64,000 nt of DNA from Chryseobacterium indologenes (lineage in GTDB: Bacteria > Bacteroidota > Bacteroidia > Flavobacteriales > Weeksellaceae). The translations under genes and the position numbers were made by a program. The notes beneath the pieces were generated by a model. It made no database searches. It had not been told where the DNA came from and was given only the letters and a program-made list of their open reading frames with translations. The stretch spans positions 4,588,001 through 4,652,000 of the forward strand of contig NZ_CP018786.1 of assembly GCF_002025665.1 (NCBI RefSeq), in the 5' to 3' direction. Shown piece after piece: positions 42,733-51,689 of this stretch; positions within the stretch are counted from its first letter, which is position 1; the number at the start of each line of letters is the position of its first letter.

Positions 42733-43719
42733 ATGAAGATTTGTATCATTAGTTATGATTTTTGGGATTATGATAAGTATATTGTTGAAACATTATGCCA
42801 ACGTGGTATTGATGCTCACCATATAAAAATCAGTACCGTTACTCATTCCAACTTCAACGAAAGAGCTGTAAATGCATTAAGCAAAACTTTTTTAAACAAA
42901 AATCTTAAGACTGAAAAAAGACAGAAGTATGTTCTGGATTCTTTGGAGAAATTAGGGCATCAGGATCAGATACTGGTGATGAATCCGGATACATTTGATC
43001 TTTCTACCCTTAAAAAAATTCGAAAATCTACAGACCGTCTGGTGACCTATCTGTATGATAATCTTGAAAGAGTTCCTGTAGAAGACAAACTGTATCTTTT
43101 TGACAAAGTCTTTTCCTTTGACTATATTGATGTTAAAAAGCACGGTTTTGAAAAATTAACCAATTACATTTACCTTCCCCACTGTGCCAAAGAAAACCAG
43201 CAGCCCGAAATGGATCTTTTTTACATCACATCTTATGATAACAGAAGGGTTTCACTCATAAAATTGCTGGCTAAAAAGCTGATTGAGCAAGGATTAAAAT
43301 TCCAGATTATGATTATTGGAAAAAAATCCTGGAAACATCAGCTCACCAACATTTTCATTACAGTACCTAAGAATCTTTTCCTGATTTTCAGTATCAAGAA
43401 GATTCCGCATAATGATCTTCCAAAATATTATAAAAACTCAAAAGTTTTACTGGATCTGATGCGTGAAGGGCAATATGGACTTAGCTTCAGAGTTTTTGAA
43501 GCCATGTCTCTGGAAAAGAAAATCATAACTGATAATGAAGCCATTAAAACCTATGATTTTTACAACCCCAATAATATTTTGATTTTAAACAAAAATATTA
43601 GTAATCTTGACAAATCTTTTTTTGAAAAACCTTACGAGAAAATTCCGGAAGAAATCTACTACAGGTACACTTTGGATAGTTGGGTAAATAAAGTTTTTGA
43701 ACTCGATACTAAAAACTGA
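42733..43719 (+). CDS. glycosyltransferase-like protein (CgeB-type)
   Basis: The 328-residue protein looks like a GT-B glycosyltransferase of the CgeB group: an N-terminal MKICIISYDFWDYDKYIVETL strand-helix, a C-terminal domain with DLPKYYKNSKVLLDLMREGQYGLSFRVFEAMSLEKKIITD (the acidic-Ala-x-x donor-binding region), and no signal peptide. The match is weaker than for the other transferases here. Gap to the next gene is three bases. Confidence 0.75.
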   Translation: MKICIISYDFWDYDKYIVETLCQRGIDAHHIKISTVTHSNFNERAVNALSKTFLNKNLKTEKRQKYVLDSLEKLGHQDQILVMNPDTFDLSTLKKIRKSTDRLVTYLYDNLERVPVEDKLYLFDKVFSFDYIDVKKHGFEKLTNYIYLPHCAKENQQPEMDLFYITSYDNRRVSLIKLLAKKLIEQGLKFQIMIIGKKSWKHQLTNIFITVPKNLFLIFSIKKIPHNDLPKYYKNSKVLLDLMREGQYGLSFRVFEAMSLEKKIITDNEAIKTYDFYNPNNILILNKNISNLDKSFFEKPYEKIPEEIYYRYTLDSWVNKVFELDTKN

Positions 43720-43722
43720 CAA

Positions 43723-44910
43723 ATGGGAATCTTAAAAAAAATAAAAAAACACTTCGAAAGAAAAGAAAAACTCAAAAACCTTCAGTCTAAGGATATTGTC
43801 AACATTAATCTGTATGACGCTTCAAAAAAGACAATCCTGTTTGCATCAAGAGATTTCCCTGCCCATGATAAAGAATCCGGGGCTAACAGACTGAAAGAAC
43901 TTATATTTATTTACAAAGAATTAGGATACAACTGCATTTTATTTGCTCCCCATATGTTTGAAGACGATTCTTATGTGAAGTTTTATCAGCAGCACAATGT
44001 TATCGTTTATATAGAGAACAATAAATACAGGAATATTTATGATTTCCTTTCTTCTTTTAAAAAGATAGATTACGTTTGGTTCAACGGCCCTCTGGCGCTG
44101 AATCTTTTTTATAAGAAAATGAAAACCATTTTACCTTCCGCCAAATTCATTTATGATATGGTGGATATTCATTTTTTAAGATTTAAAAGAGCCATCGAAC
44201 TGGAACCTACCCGTATTTCTTTAAAGAAAAATTATAAACATTTTTTCCGCTTGGAAACTGTTGTTGCTCCACAACTGGATTATATTATTGCCATCTCTGA
44301 TAAAGAGAAAGAAATTATGAGCCAGTATGCAAATAAAAATAAGATCATTACAGTATCTAATATTCATTATCCTAAAATTGATATTTCTGAGCGAAAAAGC
44401 TTCAGTGAAAGTAAGGGAATTACCTTCATTGGCTCTATTCACGAGCCGAATATTGATGCGGTAAAGTTTTTATATGAAAAAATAATGCCTATTGTCTGGA
44501 AAACCAATCCTGAGCTGGAAGTAAGCATCATCGGGAATGTGGCAGAAAAACTTGATGTTAAACTATTTCCTAAGTTTAAATTTTTAGGATTTGTGGAAAG
44601 CATTGAAGAGCACTTTATGAATTCGAAAATTATGGTGGCTCCTCTGAGATTTGGTGCCGGCGTGAAAGGGAAAATTGGGCAGGCTTTTGAATATTTTTTC
44701 CCTGTAGTTACTACGGATATTGGTGCAGAAGGTATGAAACTTACCGATCAAAAGCATGTATTGATTGCCAATGATGAAAACAGCTTTGCAGAAGCAATTA
44801 TCCAGCTGAATAATAATGAAGAGCTTTGGAATACATTAAGCAGAAATTCTGTGGACAGTCTGAGAGCATTTTCACCTGAAGAAGTAAAAGAAAAACTTAA
44901 AACATTATAA
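43723..44910 (+). CDS. GT-B glycosyltransferase (family 4-like)
   Basis: The 395-residue protein has DFPAHDKESGANRLKELIFIYKELGYN at the N-terminus, YIIAISDKEKEIM in the interdomain region, and a family 4-like donor site MVAPLRFGAGVKGKIGQAFEYFFPVVTTDIGAEGM. Donor and acceptor are unknown. It lies in the tightly packed glycan run. Confidence 0.9.
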   Translation: MGILKKIKKHFERKEKLKNLQSKDIVNINLYDASKKTILFASRDFPAHDKESGANRLKELIFIYKELGYNCILFAPHMFEDDSYVKFYQQHNVIVYIENNKYRNIYDFLSSFKKIDYVWFNGPLALNLFYKKMKTILPSAKFIYDMVDIHFLRFKRAIELEPTRISLKKNYKHFFRLETVVAPQLDYIIAISDKEKEIMSQYANKNKIITVSNIHYPKIDISERKSFSESKGITFIGSIHEPNIDAVKFLYEKIMPIVWKTNPELEVSIIGNVAEKLDVKLFPKFKFLGFVESIEEHFMNSKIMVAPLRFGAGVKGKIGQAFEYFFPVVTTDIGAEGMKLTDQKHVLIANDENSFAEAIIQLNNNEELWNTLSRNSVDSLRAFSPEEVKEKLKTL

Positions 44911-44913
44911 TCC

Positions 44914-46149
44914 ATGTCATTAAGTGTAAATTACCACGGTTTTTTTGATGGAAATTTTGGAATTTCCGAAGCAACCAGATTAAATGCTTTAGCATTAGAA
45001 GCAATAGGTATCAAAGTAAACCGGATTAATTATTCCAGTGAAACTTTTGAAAGAATTGATTCAGGCTCCGAGTCATCATCTTCCATTAATGTTTTCCATA
45101 TTAACATCAATTTTATCAACAATTTCTTTTCTAAGAATCAGGATCTGAATCTTAAGGATCATTATAATATTATTTACTGGGCCTGGGAATTTCCTGAAGT
45201 TTCCGAGAAGGTTGTTGAGATATTAAATGTATTTGATGAGCTATGGGTACCAAGTGATTTCTGTGTGAATATCTTTACAAAGTATACAGGAATTCCTGTG
45301 ATCAGATTTTCACATCCGATTCAAAAAATGGAAGAGTCTAAGGATTTTGAGCTAAGCCAATATCATATTTCTCCGGATTCAAAGATCTATCTAACGATTT
45401 TCGATTCTCTGAGTACCACCATCAGAAAAAATCCGGAAGCTACGCTGGAAGCTTTCACAACAGTTTTCAAAGAAGATAAAAGCAGTGTTCTTATCGTGAA
45501 AACACATAATCTTGAAAGAAGCAAAGATGCTCAGAAAGCGCTGGAAGCTTACCAAAATATTCCGAACGTCATCATCATTAACGAGCATTTTTCAAAGGAG
45601 AAACTACATTCCCTGATCCAACAGTCTGAGGTTCTGATTTCTCTTCATGGTTCTGAAGGTTTCGGTCTCACGATGGCAGAAGCCATGGCCTATGGAAAAA
45701 TTGTTGTAGGAACGGGTTATTCCGGAAATCTGGATTTCATGAATGTAAATAACAGCTTCCTGATTCAGTATGATTTCATCAAAACATCCAATACAAAAGG
45801 GCTGATTGATGAAGGTTTAACACTTGCCAAGCCTAGCCTGAAAGATGCTGTTGAAAAACTCCAGTATATCAAAAACAATTTTGACAGCCTGGCTTCGATG
45901 AGAGAAAAGGCAAAATCACAAATTGCTGAGAATTTTTCTATTCAATCTATCGGAGAGCTATTCAGAATAAGATTGAATTTCATAGATGGTTTTGGTAAAA
46001 AAGAAAGTACCGGAGGCAGTGATGTCAATAATGTTTTCTATTTAAGCGAAATCGAAAGATTAAATTCCCGAGTCCATTATCTTGAGCGAACTCTTTATAA
46101 TAAAATCAGAAAGAAAGTAAATGCTTTCTTCAAAAAAGGCAGAAAATAA
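44914..46149 (+). CDS. GT-B glycosyltransferase (family 4)
   Basis: The 411-residue protein has GFFDGNFGISEATRLNALALE at the N-terminus and the family 4 donor-binding pattern LISLHGSEGFGLTMAEAMAYGKIVVGTGYSGNLDF (glutamates at both ends). A basic, helical C-terminal tail (LERTLYNKIRKKVNAFFKKG) may bind the membrane. A 76-base gap follows, the longest in this run. Confidence 0.92.
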   Translation: MSLSVNYHGFFDGNFGISEATRLNALALEAIGIKVNRINYSSETFERIDSGSESSSSINVFHININFINNFFSKNQDLNLKDHYNIIYWAWEFPEVSEKVVEILNVFDELWVPSDFCVNIFTKYTGIPVIRFSHPIQKMEESKDFELSQYHISPDSKIYLTIFDSLSTTIRKNPEATLEAFTTVFKEDKSSVLIVKTHNLERSKDAQKALEAYQNIPNVIIINEHFSKEKLHSLIQQSEVLISLHGSEGFGLTMAEAMAYGKIVVGTGYSGNLDFMNVNNSFLIQYDFIKTSNTKGLIDEGLTLAKPSLKDAVEKLQYIKNNFDSLASMREKAKSQIAENFSIQSIGELFRIRLNFIDGFGKKESTGGSDVNNVFYLSEIERLNSRVHYLERTLYNKIRKKVNAFFKKGRK

Positions 46150-46225
46150 TTTTATTGGTTAATGTTCTGGTTCGTCAGCTTATGGGCGAATCGTTATATT
46201 TACAAATGAGCTTATCATATTTCAG

Positions 46226-47473
46226 ATGAAAGACAAAATTGCAATAGTAGTCCAAAGATATGGGCTGGAGATCAACGGAGGTGCAGAACTTCACGCAAGA
46301 TTATTAGCTGAAAAATTGTCTGCTCTCTATGATATTGAAATTATTACAACCTGTGCTATAGAATTCGAACGTTGGGATAACCACTATCCGGAAGGCATTG
46401 AAATCATCCATGATATTAAAGTAAGAAGATTTAAAACGTTAAAAAAGGATTTAAAAAGATTTAATGAGCTAAGTAAAACAGCTCGTAGCTTATATAAATA
46501 TTATAATAGAAAGCTAAGTTTTTTAAACTTCCCTTATTTGCTTTATAAGAGATTTAAATACAAGAAAAAAGACTTTAATTTCAATGAATGGTTAGAAGTA
46601 CAGGGACCATTCTCCCAGGATTTAATTCAGTTTATAAAAGAGAAAAAAGAAGATTATAAGGCTTTTATTTTCTTTACCTATTTATACCACCCTACCAATA
46701 TAGGAATCAGAGAAGTTGCTGATAAAAGTATTCTTATTCCAACGGCTCACGATGAGCCTCAGTTTTATCTTGATGGCTATTCTCAATTGTTTTCTCTTCC
46801 AAAATTCATCATGTACAATACACAGATTGAAAAAGATTTTGTAGAGAGCGTTTATCCTCAGGCACAAAAGCTAAAATCAGAAATTGCAGGAATTGGTTTT
46901 GATGATTATGATGCAGCATCGGGTGAACTGCCTAAGGATCTTTATCAGACCAAATACTTTATTTATATTGGAAGGATTGTTGAAGACAAAGGCTGTGTCA
47001 TGATGATTGAATATTTTAAAGATTTCAAAGAAAAACATCCTGAATATCGAGATGTAAAGTTAGTTTTGGCAGGCAAAAATTCTCTTGAGGAAAAAATAAC
47101 TCAGGGAGATGATATTATCCTGACCGGATTTGTAGACCACGACCTCAAAAATGCATTACTGGAGAATGCCAGCGCACTTATAATGCCCTCATTCTATGAA
47201 AGCCTTTCACTGATTACCTTAGAGGCCATGTTATTGAAAATCCCTATCATTGTAAATAAAAACTGTGAGGTTTTGTATTCTCATATTGACAAGAGTAAAA
47301 CCGGGAAAAGCTTTACAGACAGTGCAGAGTTTTCTCAGGCATTAACGTTTTATATGCAACAACCACAGAATGAGATTGTTTCTGAAGGCATCAAAGCAAG
47401 AGATTATGTTTTAAAAAACTATTCATGGGATACCATCATCAACAAATTTAATTCCGCCATTACATCTTTATAA
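46226..47473 (+). CDS. GT-B glycosyltransferase (family 4)
   Basis: The 415-residue protein has IVVQRYGLEINGGAELHARLLAEKL at the N-terminus, FIYIGRIVEDKGCVMMIEYF, and ALIMPSFYESLSLITLEAMLLKIPIIVN as the donor site. The serines replace the usual Gly-Phe. Stop and next start overlap by one base. Confidence 0.92.
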   Translation: MKDKIAIVVQRYGLEINGGAELHARLLAEKLSALYDIEIITTCAIEFERWDNHYPEGIEIIHDIKVRRFKTLKKDLKRFNELSKTARSLYKYYNRKLSFLNFPYLLYKRFKYKKKDFNFNEWLEVQGPFSQDLIQFIKEKKEDYKAFIFFTYLYHPTNIGIREVADKSILIPTAHDEPQFYLDGYSQLFSLPKFIMYNTQIEKDFVESVYPQAQKLKSEIAGIGFDDYDAASGELPKDLYQTKYFIYIGRIVEDKGCVMMIEYFKDFKEKHPEYRDVKLVLAGKNSLEEKITQGDDIILTGFVDHDLKNALLENASALIMPSFYESLSLITLEAMLLKIPIIVNKNCEVLYSHIDKSKTGKSFTDSAEFSQALTFYMQQPQNEIVSEGIKARDYVLKNYSWDTIINKFNSAITSL

Positions 47474-48612
47474 TGACCAAAAAAATTCTATTTTTTTTTC
47501 CTGAAAATCCATTTTCAAACAGAGCAGGAAATACCACGAGAGCAAAAACGACCCTTACTGTTTTAAAGAAAATGGGATATCACATTGATCTGGTAGGAGC
47601 CGCTGAGATTTATAAGAGCCAAAACGATACTACAGATATTGATCAAAATATTGTTGATAATCTGTTTTTAATCAAACACAGACCATTAAAAGTAAAAACA
47701 TCTTCCGCATATTGGAAGTACAAAATATCAAAATTTTATAAAAAGCCTAATGAGTATAACCACTTATTGACAGATTTTGCCAAGAAAGAATTTTCTGACA
47801 TCTTCAATAAGGAAAAATATGATGCCATCATCATCAATTATGAATTCTGGGCAGGATTAGTTGACCATGAATCTATGAAAAACACTTTAAAGATCATAGA
47901 TACCCATGATTGGATTACCCTCAATGAATTCTACAAAAACAAATCATTAGATATTGGAAAACGTTTCAATGAGGAAATCAATAATCTTTCAAAGTTCGAT
48001 AAAGTTATCACCATATCAGAAGATGAAAACCTTGTTTTTAAAAGATTTTTAGGTGAAAAAGTAATCAACATACCTCCTTCTTTCCCCTCTCATTTTAAAA
48101 AAAGTAATGATGGTAAAAAGTATGATTTAATATTCGTGGGATCTGAAAATATTTTCAATATACAATCCATACAGTGGTTTTTTGATCATGTATATCCATT
48201 GCTTCCTCCAAATATCAACATTGTAATTATCGGAAGAATTTGCAAACATATTAAAGAAAGAGAAGGCGTCACATTAATAGAGTTTGTAGAAAGTCTGGAG
48301 GAATATTACCACCAGTCAAAAATTGCAATTTGTCCAATGCTGGAGGGAACAGGCATCAAAATCAAAGTCATTGAAGCCTTATCTTACGGACTTCCTATTG
48401 TAGGAACAGAAAGAGCGATTGACGGCTTCCCGTCAAAGACAACAAATGGTTGCCTGGTAAGTGATCATCCTGAAATTTTTAAAGATCAGATCATGTCTTT
48501 ACTGCAAGATCAATCTTATTATCAGGATATAAAAATACAGGCTGAGGAATATTTTAAAAATAATTTTTCTGAAGAAAAAGCAATTGAAAAATGGAAAAAG
48601 ATTTTACACTAA
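47473..48612 (+). CDS. GT-B glycosyltransferase (family 4-like)
   Basis: The 379-residue protein starts with KKILFFFPENPFSNRAGNTTRAKTTL and has CPMLEGTGIKIKVIEALSYGLPIVGTERAIDGF as the donor site, typical of family 4 relatives. It overlaps both neighbours by one base (TAATG at each end), implying tight translational coupling. Confidence 0.9.
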   Translation: MTKKILFFFPENPFSNRAGNTTRAKTTLTVLKKMGYHIDLVGAAEIYKSQNDTTDIDQNIVDNLFLIKHRPLKVKTSSAYWKYKISKFYKKPNEYNHLLTDFAKKEFSDIFNKEKYDAIIINYEFWAGLVDHESMKNTLKIIDTHDWITLNEFYKNKSLDIGKRFNEEINNLSKFDKVITISEDENLVFKRFLGEKVINIPPSFPSHFKKSNDGKKYDLIFVGSENIFNIQSIQWFFDHVYPLLPPNINIVIIGRICKHIKEREGVTLIEFVESLEEYYHQSKIAICPMLEGTGIKIKVIEALSYGLPIVGTERAIDGFPSKTTNGCLVSDHPEIFKDQIMSLLQDQSYYQDIKIQAEEYFKNNFSEEKAIEKWKKILH

Positions 48613-49493
48613 TGGATGACCTGGCCATTATCATACTGAATTACAATTCTTTTGAGGATACCCAGCGAGAGGTTAATTCATTATTAAGCGAAGGTATTTC
48701 ACAACAATCTATTTATATCGTAGATAATAATTCAAAAGACAGAAAGGAAATAGAGCAACTGGGCTCACAAAAGCAAATCAATTATATTTTAAGTGATTAT
48801 AACGGTGGCTATGCTTTCGGTAATAATTTAGCAATTAAAAAAGCGATTGAAGATGGTAAGAATTATTTTTTATTATTAAATCCGGATATTGAAATATCCA
48901 GCAGCACAATCAGTCAGCTATATAACGATTTAAAAGAATTTCCAGGTATTGGAATCATTGGCCCAAGAATCTGCTACAGAAACATTCGTGACAGAATATT
49001 CTCAGACGGTGGGCTGTTATTCCCGGAAGAAGGCTTTCAGGGAGGACACACCAATTCTGAACAGGATAAAAGCCATGTGAATGCTCCTCATTATAACTAC
49101 AATATAAAATATGTAGATGGAAGTGCCCTGATGTTCCGAAAAGAAATATTGGATGATGTAGGATTAATGAACACCAGCTTTTTCATGTATTATGAAGAGT
49201 CTGAATGGTGTCTTCGTCTTCTTAAAAACACCCAATGGAAAATTGCGGTTAATACACAATGTGAAGCTTTCAATCTTGCCAGCGATAAAGGCAGTTTTTA
49301 TGAGTATTATATCACCAGAAACCGGATCTGGATGTGCAGACTGTATGACGGGAATTTAAAATATGTGACCAAAGAACGATGGAAGTTCGCAAGGAAAGCA
49401 CTTAAAAAAAGAAAATTTTCCATGGCGAAAGCTTACATAAAAGGTATATTAGACGGTCTTTATTCCAATTTAGATAAAATAAAAAATGAGTAA
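48612..49493 (+). CDS. family 2 glycosyltransferase, rhamnosyltransferase-like
   Basis: The 293-residue protein has LAIIILNYNSFEDTQREVNSL, YNGGYAFGNNLAI, LLNPDIEIS and FFMYYEESEWCLRLLKN, the arrangement of WbbL/rhamnosyltransferase-like GT2 enzymes. I start it at ATG 48612, which overlaps the previous stop, rather than at 48591. It overlaps the next gene by eight bases. Confidence 0.92.
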   Translation: MDDLAIIILNYNSFEDTQREVNSLLSEGISQQSIYIVDNNSKDRKEIEQLGSQKQINYILSDYNGGYAFGNNLAIKKAIEDGKNYFLLLNPDIEISSSTISQLYNDLKEFPGIGIIGPRICYRNIRDRIFSDGGLLFPEEGFQGGHTNSEQDKSHVNAPHYNYNIKYVDGSALMFRKEILDDVGLMNTSFFMYYEESEWCLRLLKNTQWKIAVNTQCEAFNLASDKGSFYEYYITRNRIWMCRLYDGNLKYVTKERWKFARKALKKRKFSMAKAYIKGILDGLYSNLDKIKNE

Positions 49494-50367
49494 AAAAAAT
49501 ATTATTAAAGTAGGATATCTTCTATCATATGACTACTGTTACATCTTTACATCTCTCAAGCATATTTATGAGCATGCAGACTGTATCGTAATAAGCTATG
49601 ATGCCAATAATAAAACCTGGGCTGGCAATGATATTCATATTCCTGAAAGTGTTTTCAGTGATATCAAAAAATTGGATACTCAGAATAAAATCATCTTTTA
49701 CAAAGACACTTTTTTCATTGAAGGGATGCAGCCAATGGAGCTGGAGACCAGACAAAGGAACATGATGGCGGAGAAAATGGGCTCTGGCGGATGGCATATC
49801 CAGATGGATGGAGATGAATATGCTTATGACTTTGGAGTATTAGCAAAGTTTTTGAAAGGGAATAAATTTTTATTAAAGAATCCGGCTAAAAATCCTTTTA
49901 ATTTTCAGGTAAATTTTGTGACATTATTCAAACATAATACTGAAGGTTTTTTTGTGATTACTCCTTTTGATGAAAAGTGTATGCTTATTACAAACAACCC
50001 TCACTATGAATATGCAAGAAATACAAATAAAGGCAGAATCCTGCCACTGGATTTTTATTTAATACATCAGTCATGGGCACGGGAAGAAAATGAAATTTCA
50101 GAAAAAATCAATAACTGGGGGCATAAAAATGATTTTGACACCTCAGCATTTTTAAATTCCTGGAAAACGGTGAATGCTGACAATTATAAGACATTTATAG
50201 ACTTCCATCCTTTATATAAGGGCATTTGGAAAGAGCTTTCCTTTTTCCCTGCAAAAAACATTGATGAATTTATTCTTTCCTTTTCAAAGAAATATCCTCA
50301 GCAAAAACTCAATCTGAACTTATCTTTCACAAAAAAAATAAAGATGAGAATTAGAAGTCTTTTTTAA
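49486..50367 (+). CDS. probable glycosyltransferase, unknown family
   Basis: The 293-residue protein has VGYLLSYDYCYIFTSLKHIYE and GGWHIQMDGDEYAYDF, where DGDEY could be a DxD-type metal site of a GT-A transferase. HPLYKGIWKELSFFP and a basic end follow. Position at the end of the glycan run supports a transferase role. It ends at a bidirectional terminator. Confidence 0.65.
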   Translation: MSKKNIIKVGYLLSYDYCYIFTSLKHIYEHADCIVISYDANNKTWAGNDIHIPESVFSDIKKLDTQNKIIFYKDTFFIEGMQPMELETRQRNMMAEKMGSGGWHIQMDGDEYAYDFGVLAKFLKGNKFLLKNPAKNPFNFQVNFVTLFKHNTEGFFVITPFDEKCMLITNNPHYEYARNTNKGRILPLDFYLIHQSWAREENEISEKINNWGHKNDFDTSAFLNSWKTVNADNYKTFIDFHPLYKGIWKELSFFPAKNIDEFILSFSKKYPQQKLNLNLSFTKKIKMRIRSLF

Positions 50368-50387
50368 TTCTTTCAGACCAAAATATA

Positions 50388-50416
50388 AGGCTAATGTTGT
50401 TACATTAGCCTTTACT
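50388..50416. terminator. bidirectional terminator between convergent glycosyltransferase genes
   Basis: Nine-base perfect stem AGGCTAATG / CATTAGCCT with a six-base loop; T-rich on both sides. Confidence 0.7.
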
Positions 50417-50419
50417 ATT

Positions 50420-51385
50420 TTATTTGATAAAAACATTTTCAAATTTCTCCATAACTGCCCGTGGATTGAAAAGCTCTGAGTAACAATCCCAGTTTTTACC
50501 TGCATCCGGTTGAAAGTTCTTCAGGATTTGCATGATATCCTGTTTATCTTTGTATACAATAGCTTTATCTCCCAGAATCTCAAGATGTGATTTCTCATCA
50601 GATCCGGACCATGTTATAATAGGTTTATTTTTAATAGAAAACTCACCTACAGCCATTCCGAAACTCTCTCCTTGCGTGCGGGCATGCAAAAATGCATCAG
50701 AAGTATTAATAAATTTCACTTTTCTTTCGACATCAGTTGTTGGTGGAAGAAAAATAATATTCTTGTAAGACCTGAAAAAATTTCTCTTTACAAATTCATC
50801 AGTTCCCATAAAAACAAAGTATATATTTTTATTTTTCAGAGCTGTTTTCTTGACAGCTTCCATTACAAAACCAATATCAAAAGTTTCAGTTCCTCCATAT
50901 CTTGCAAATACCACTGCATCTTTCGGAATATTCAACTCAGCACGAAGATCGCCATTTACCTCAGGAAGATCTACAATGTGGGGAACAAAAGGAAGCTTTC
51001 CACCACTCATCGTTTTGGCCAGCCATTCAGAAACATAGGCATAAACATCTCCATAGGGTTCGTTGTATTTAAAAACCGCATGAATAGCCGTTTTAATAAG
51101 ATCATGAGGAGTATCTGTTTCTCTTTCACCGGATTTTATTGCATAGAAAAGATCTGCATTTGCCTTTTTAATGATTTCATCTCTTTCCTTGATATCGCTA
51201 TATCCAACAACGTTAAACTTTTTTTTAAAACGTTCAATAGCTTCTTCAGCATTATTCGGACTATTTTTAGGATAAAGAATCATCGACTCGTTACCAAGCA
51301 TTTCCTCATTATAATAAGCATAATCAAAAAGAGCATTAGAAGTCCCTCTATAACATAATTGATTTTCGTGGAAAATAATTTTCAT
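50420..51385 (-). CDS. GT-B glycosyltransferase next to the MACPF genes
   Basis: The 321-residue protein has an N-terminal IIFHENQLCYRGTSNALFDYA region and a family 4-like C-terminal half with VVFARYGGTETFDIGFVMEAV and DAFLHARTQGESFGMAVGEFSIKNKPIITWSGSDEKSH, the donor site. It is encoded against the main glycan run and on the same strand as the two MACPF genes, with a terminator in between. That makes it the first gene to test for a link to those proteins. Confidence 0.88.
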   Translation of the reverse strand: MKIIFHENQLCYRGTSNALFDYAYYNEEMLGNESMILYPKNSPNNAEEAIERFKKKFNVVGYSDIKERDEIIKKANADLFYAIKSGERETDTPHDLIKTAIHAVFKYNEPYGDVYAYVSEWLAKTMSGGKLPFVPHIVDLPEVNGDLRAELNIPKDAVVFARYGGTETFDIGFVMEAVKKTALKNKNIYFVFMGTDEFVKRNFFRSYKNIIFLPPTTDVERKVKFINTSDAFLHARTQGESFGMAVGEFSIKNKPIITWSGSDEKSHLEILGDKAIVYKDKQDIMQILKNFQPDAGKNWDCYSELFNPRAVMEKFENVFIK

Positions 51386-51689
51386 TTGTTAGTAAGTTAA
51401 ATTATTTAGTTTCAAACCTTCTCCATGGAAGTAATAAAATTTGTAATACTATTCCTCTAGTTTCTGAAACAGATTTTATCTGATAAAGAACAATGCTTTT
51501 TCATTGATCAACTAAATTTATAAGTTACAAAAATACATTTTTAATAAACGACTACTGGCAATATTCTTTCACTGTTCCTTTAATCAACGAAAATATTTTG
51601 CAAATATTCATTTTTTGTTCTCGTTATAAAAAAAAAACCGTCTCAAAATTGAGACGGTTTCTTTGTTGTAAAATATTAATATTATTTAG
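51386..51689 (-). other. intergenic region between MACPF gene 1 and the glycosyltransferase
   Basis: This 304-base stretch contains the MACPF terminator. No convincing gene or TAnnTTTG promoter for the glycosyltransferase was seen; AT-rich. Confidence 0.55.
51630..51660 (-). terminator. terminator of MACPF gene 1
   Basis: Stem AAACCGTCTCAA / TTGAGACGGTTT followed on the minus strand by a T-run of about ten. Confidence 0.85.
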
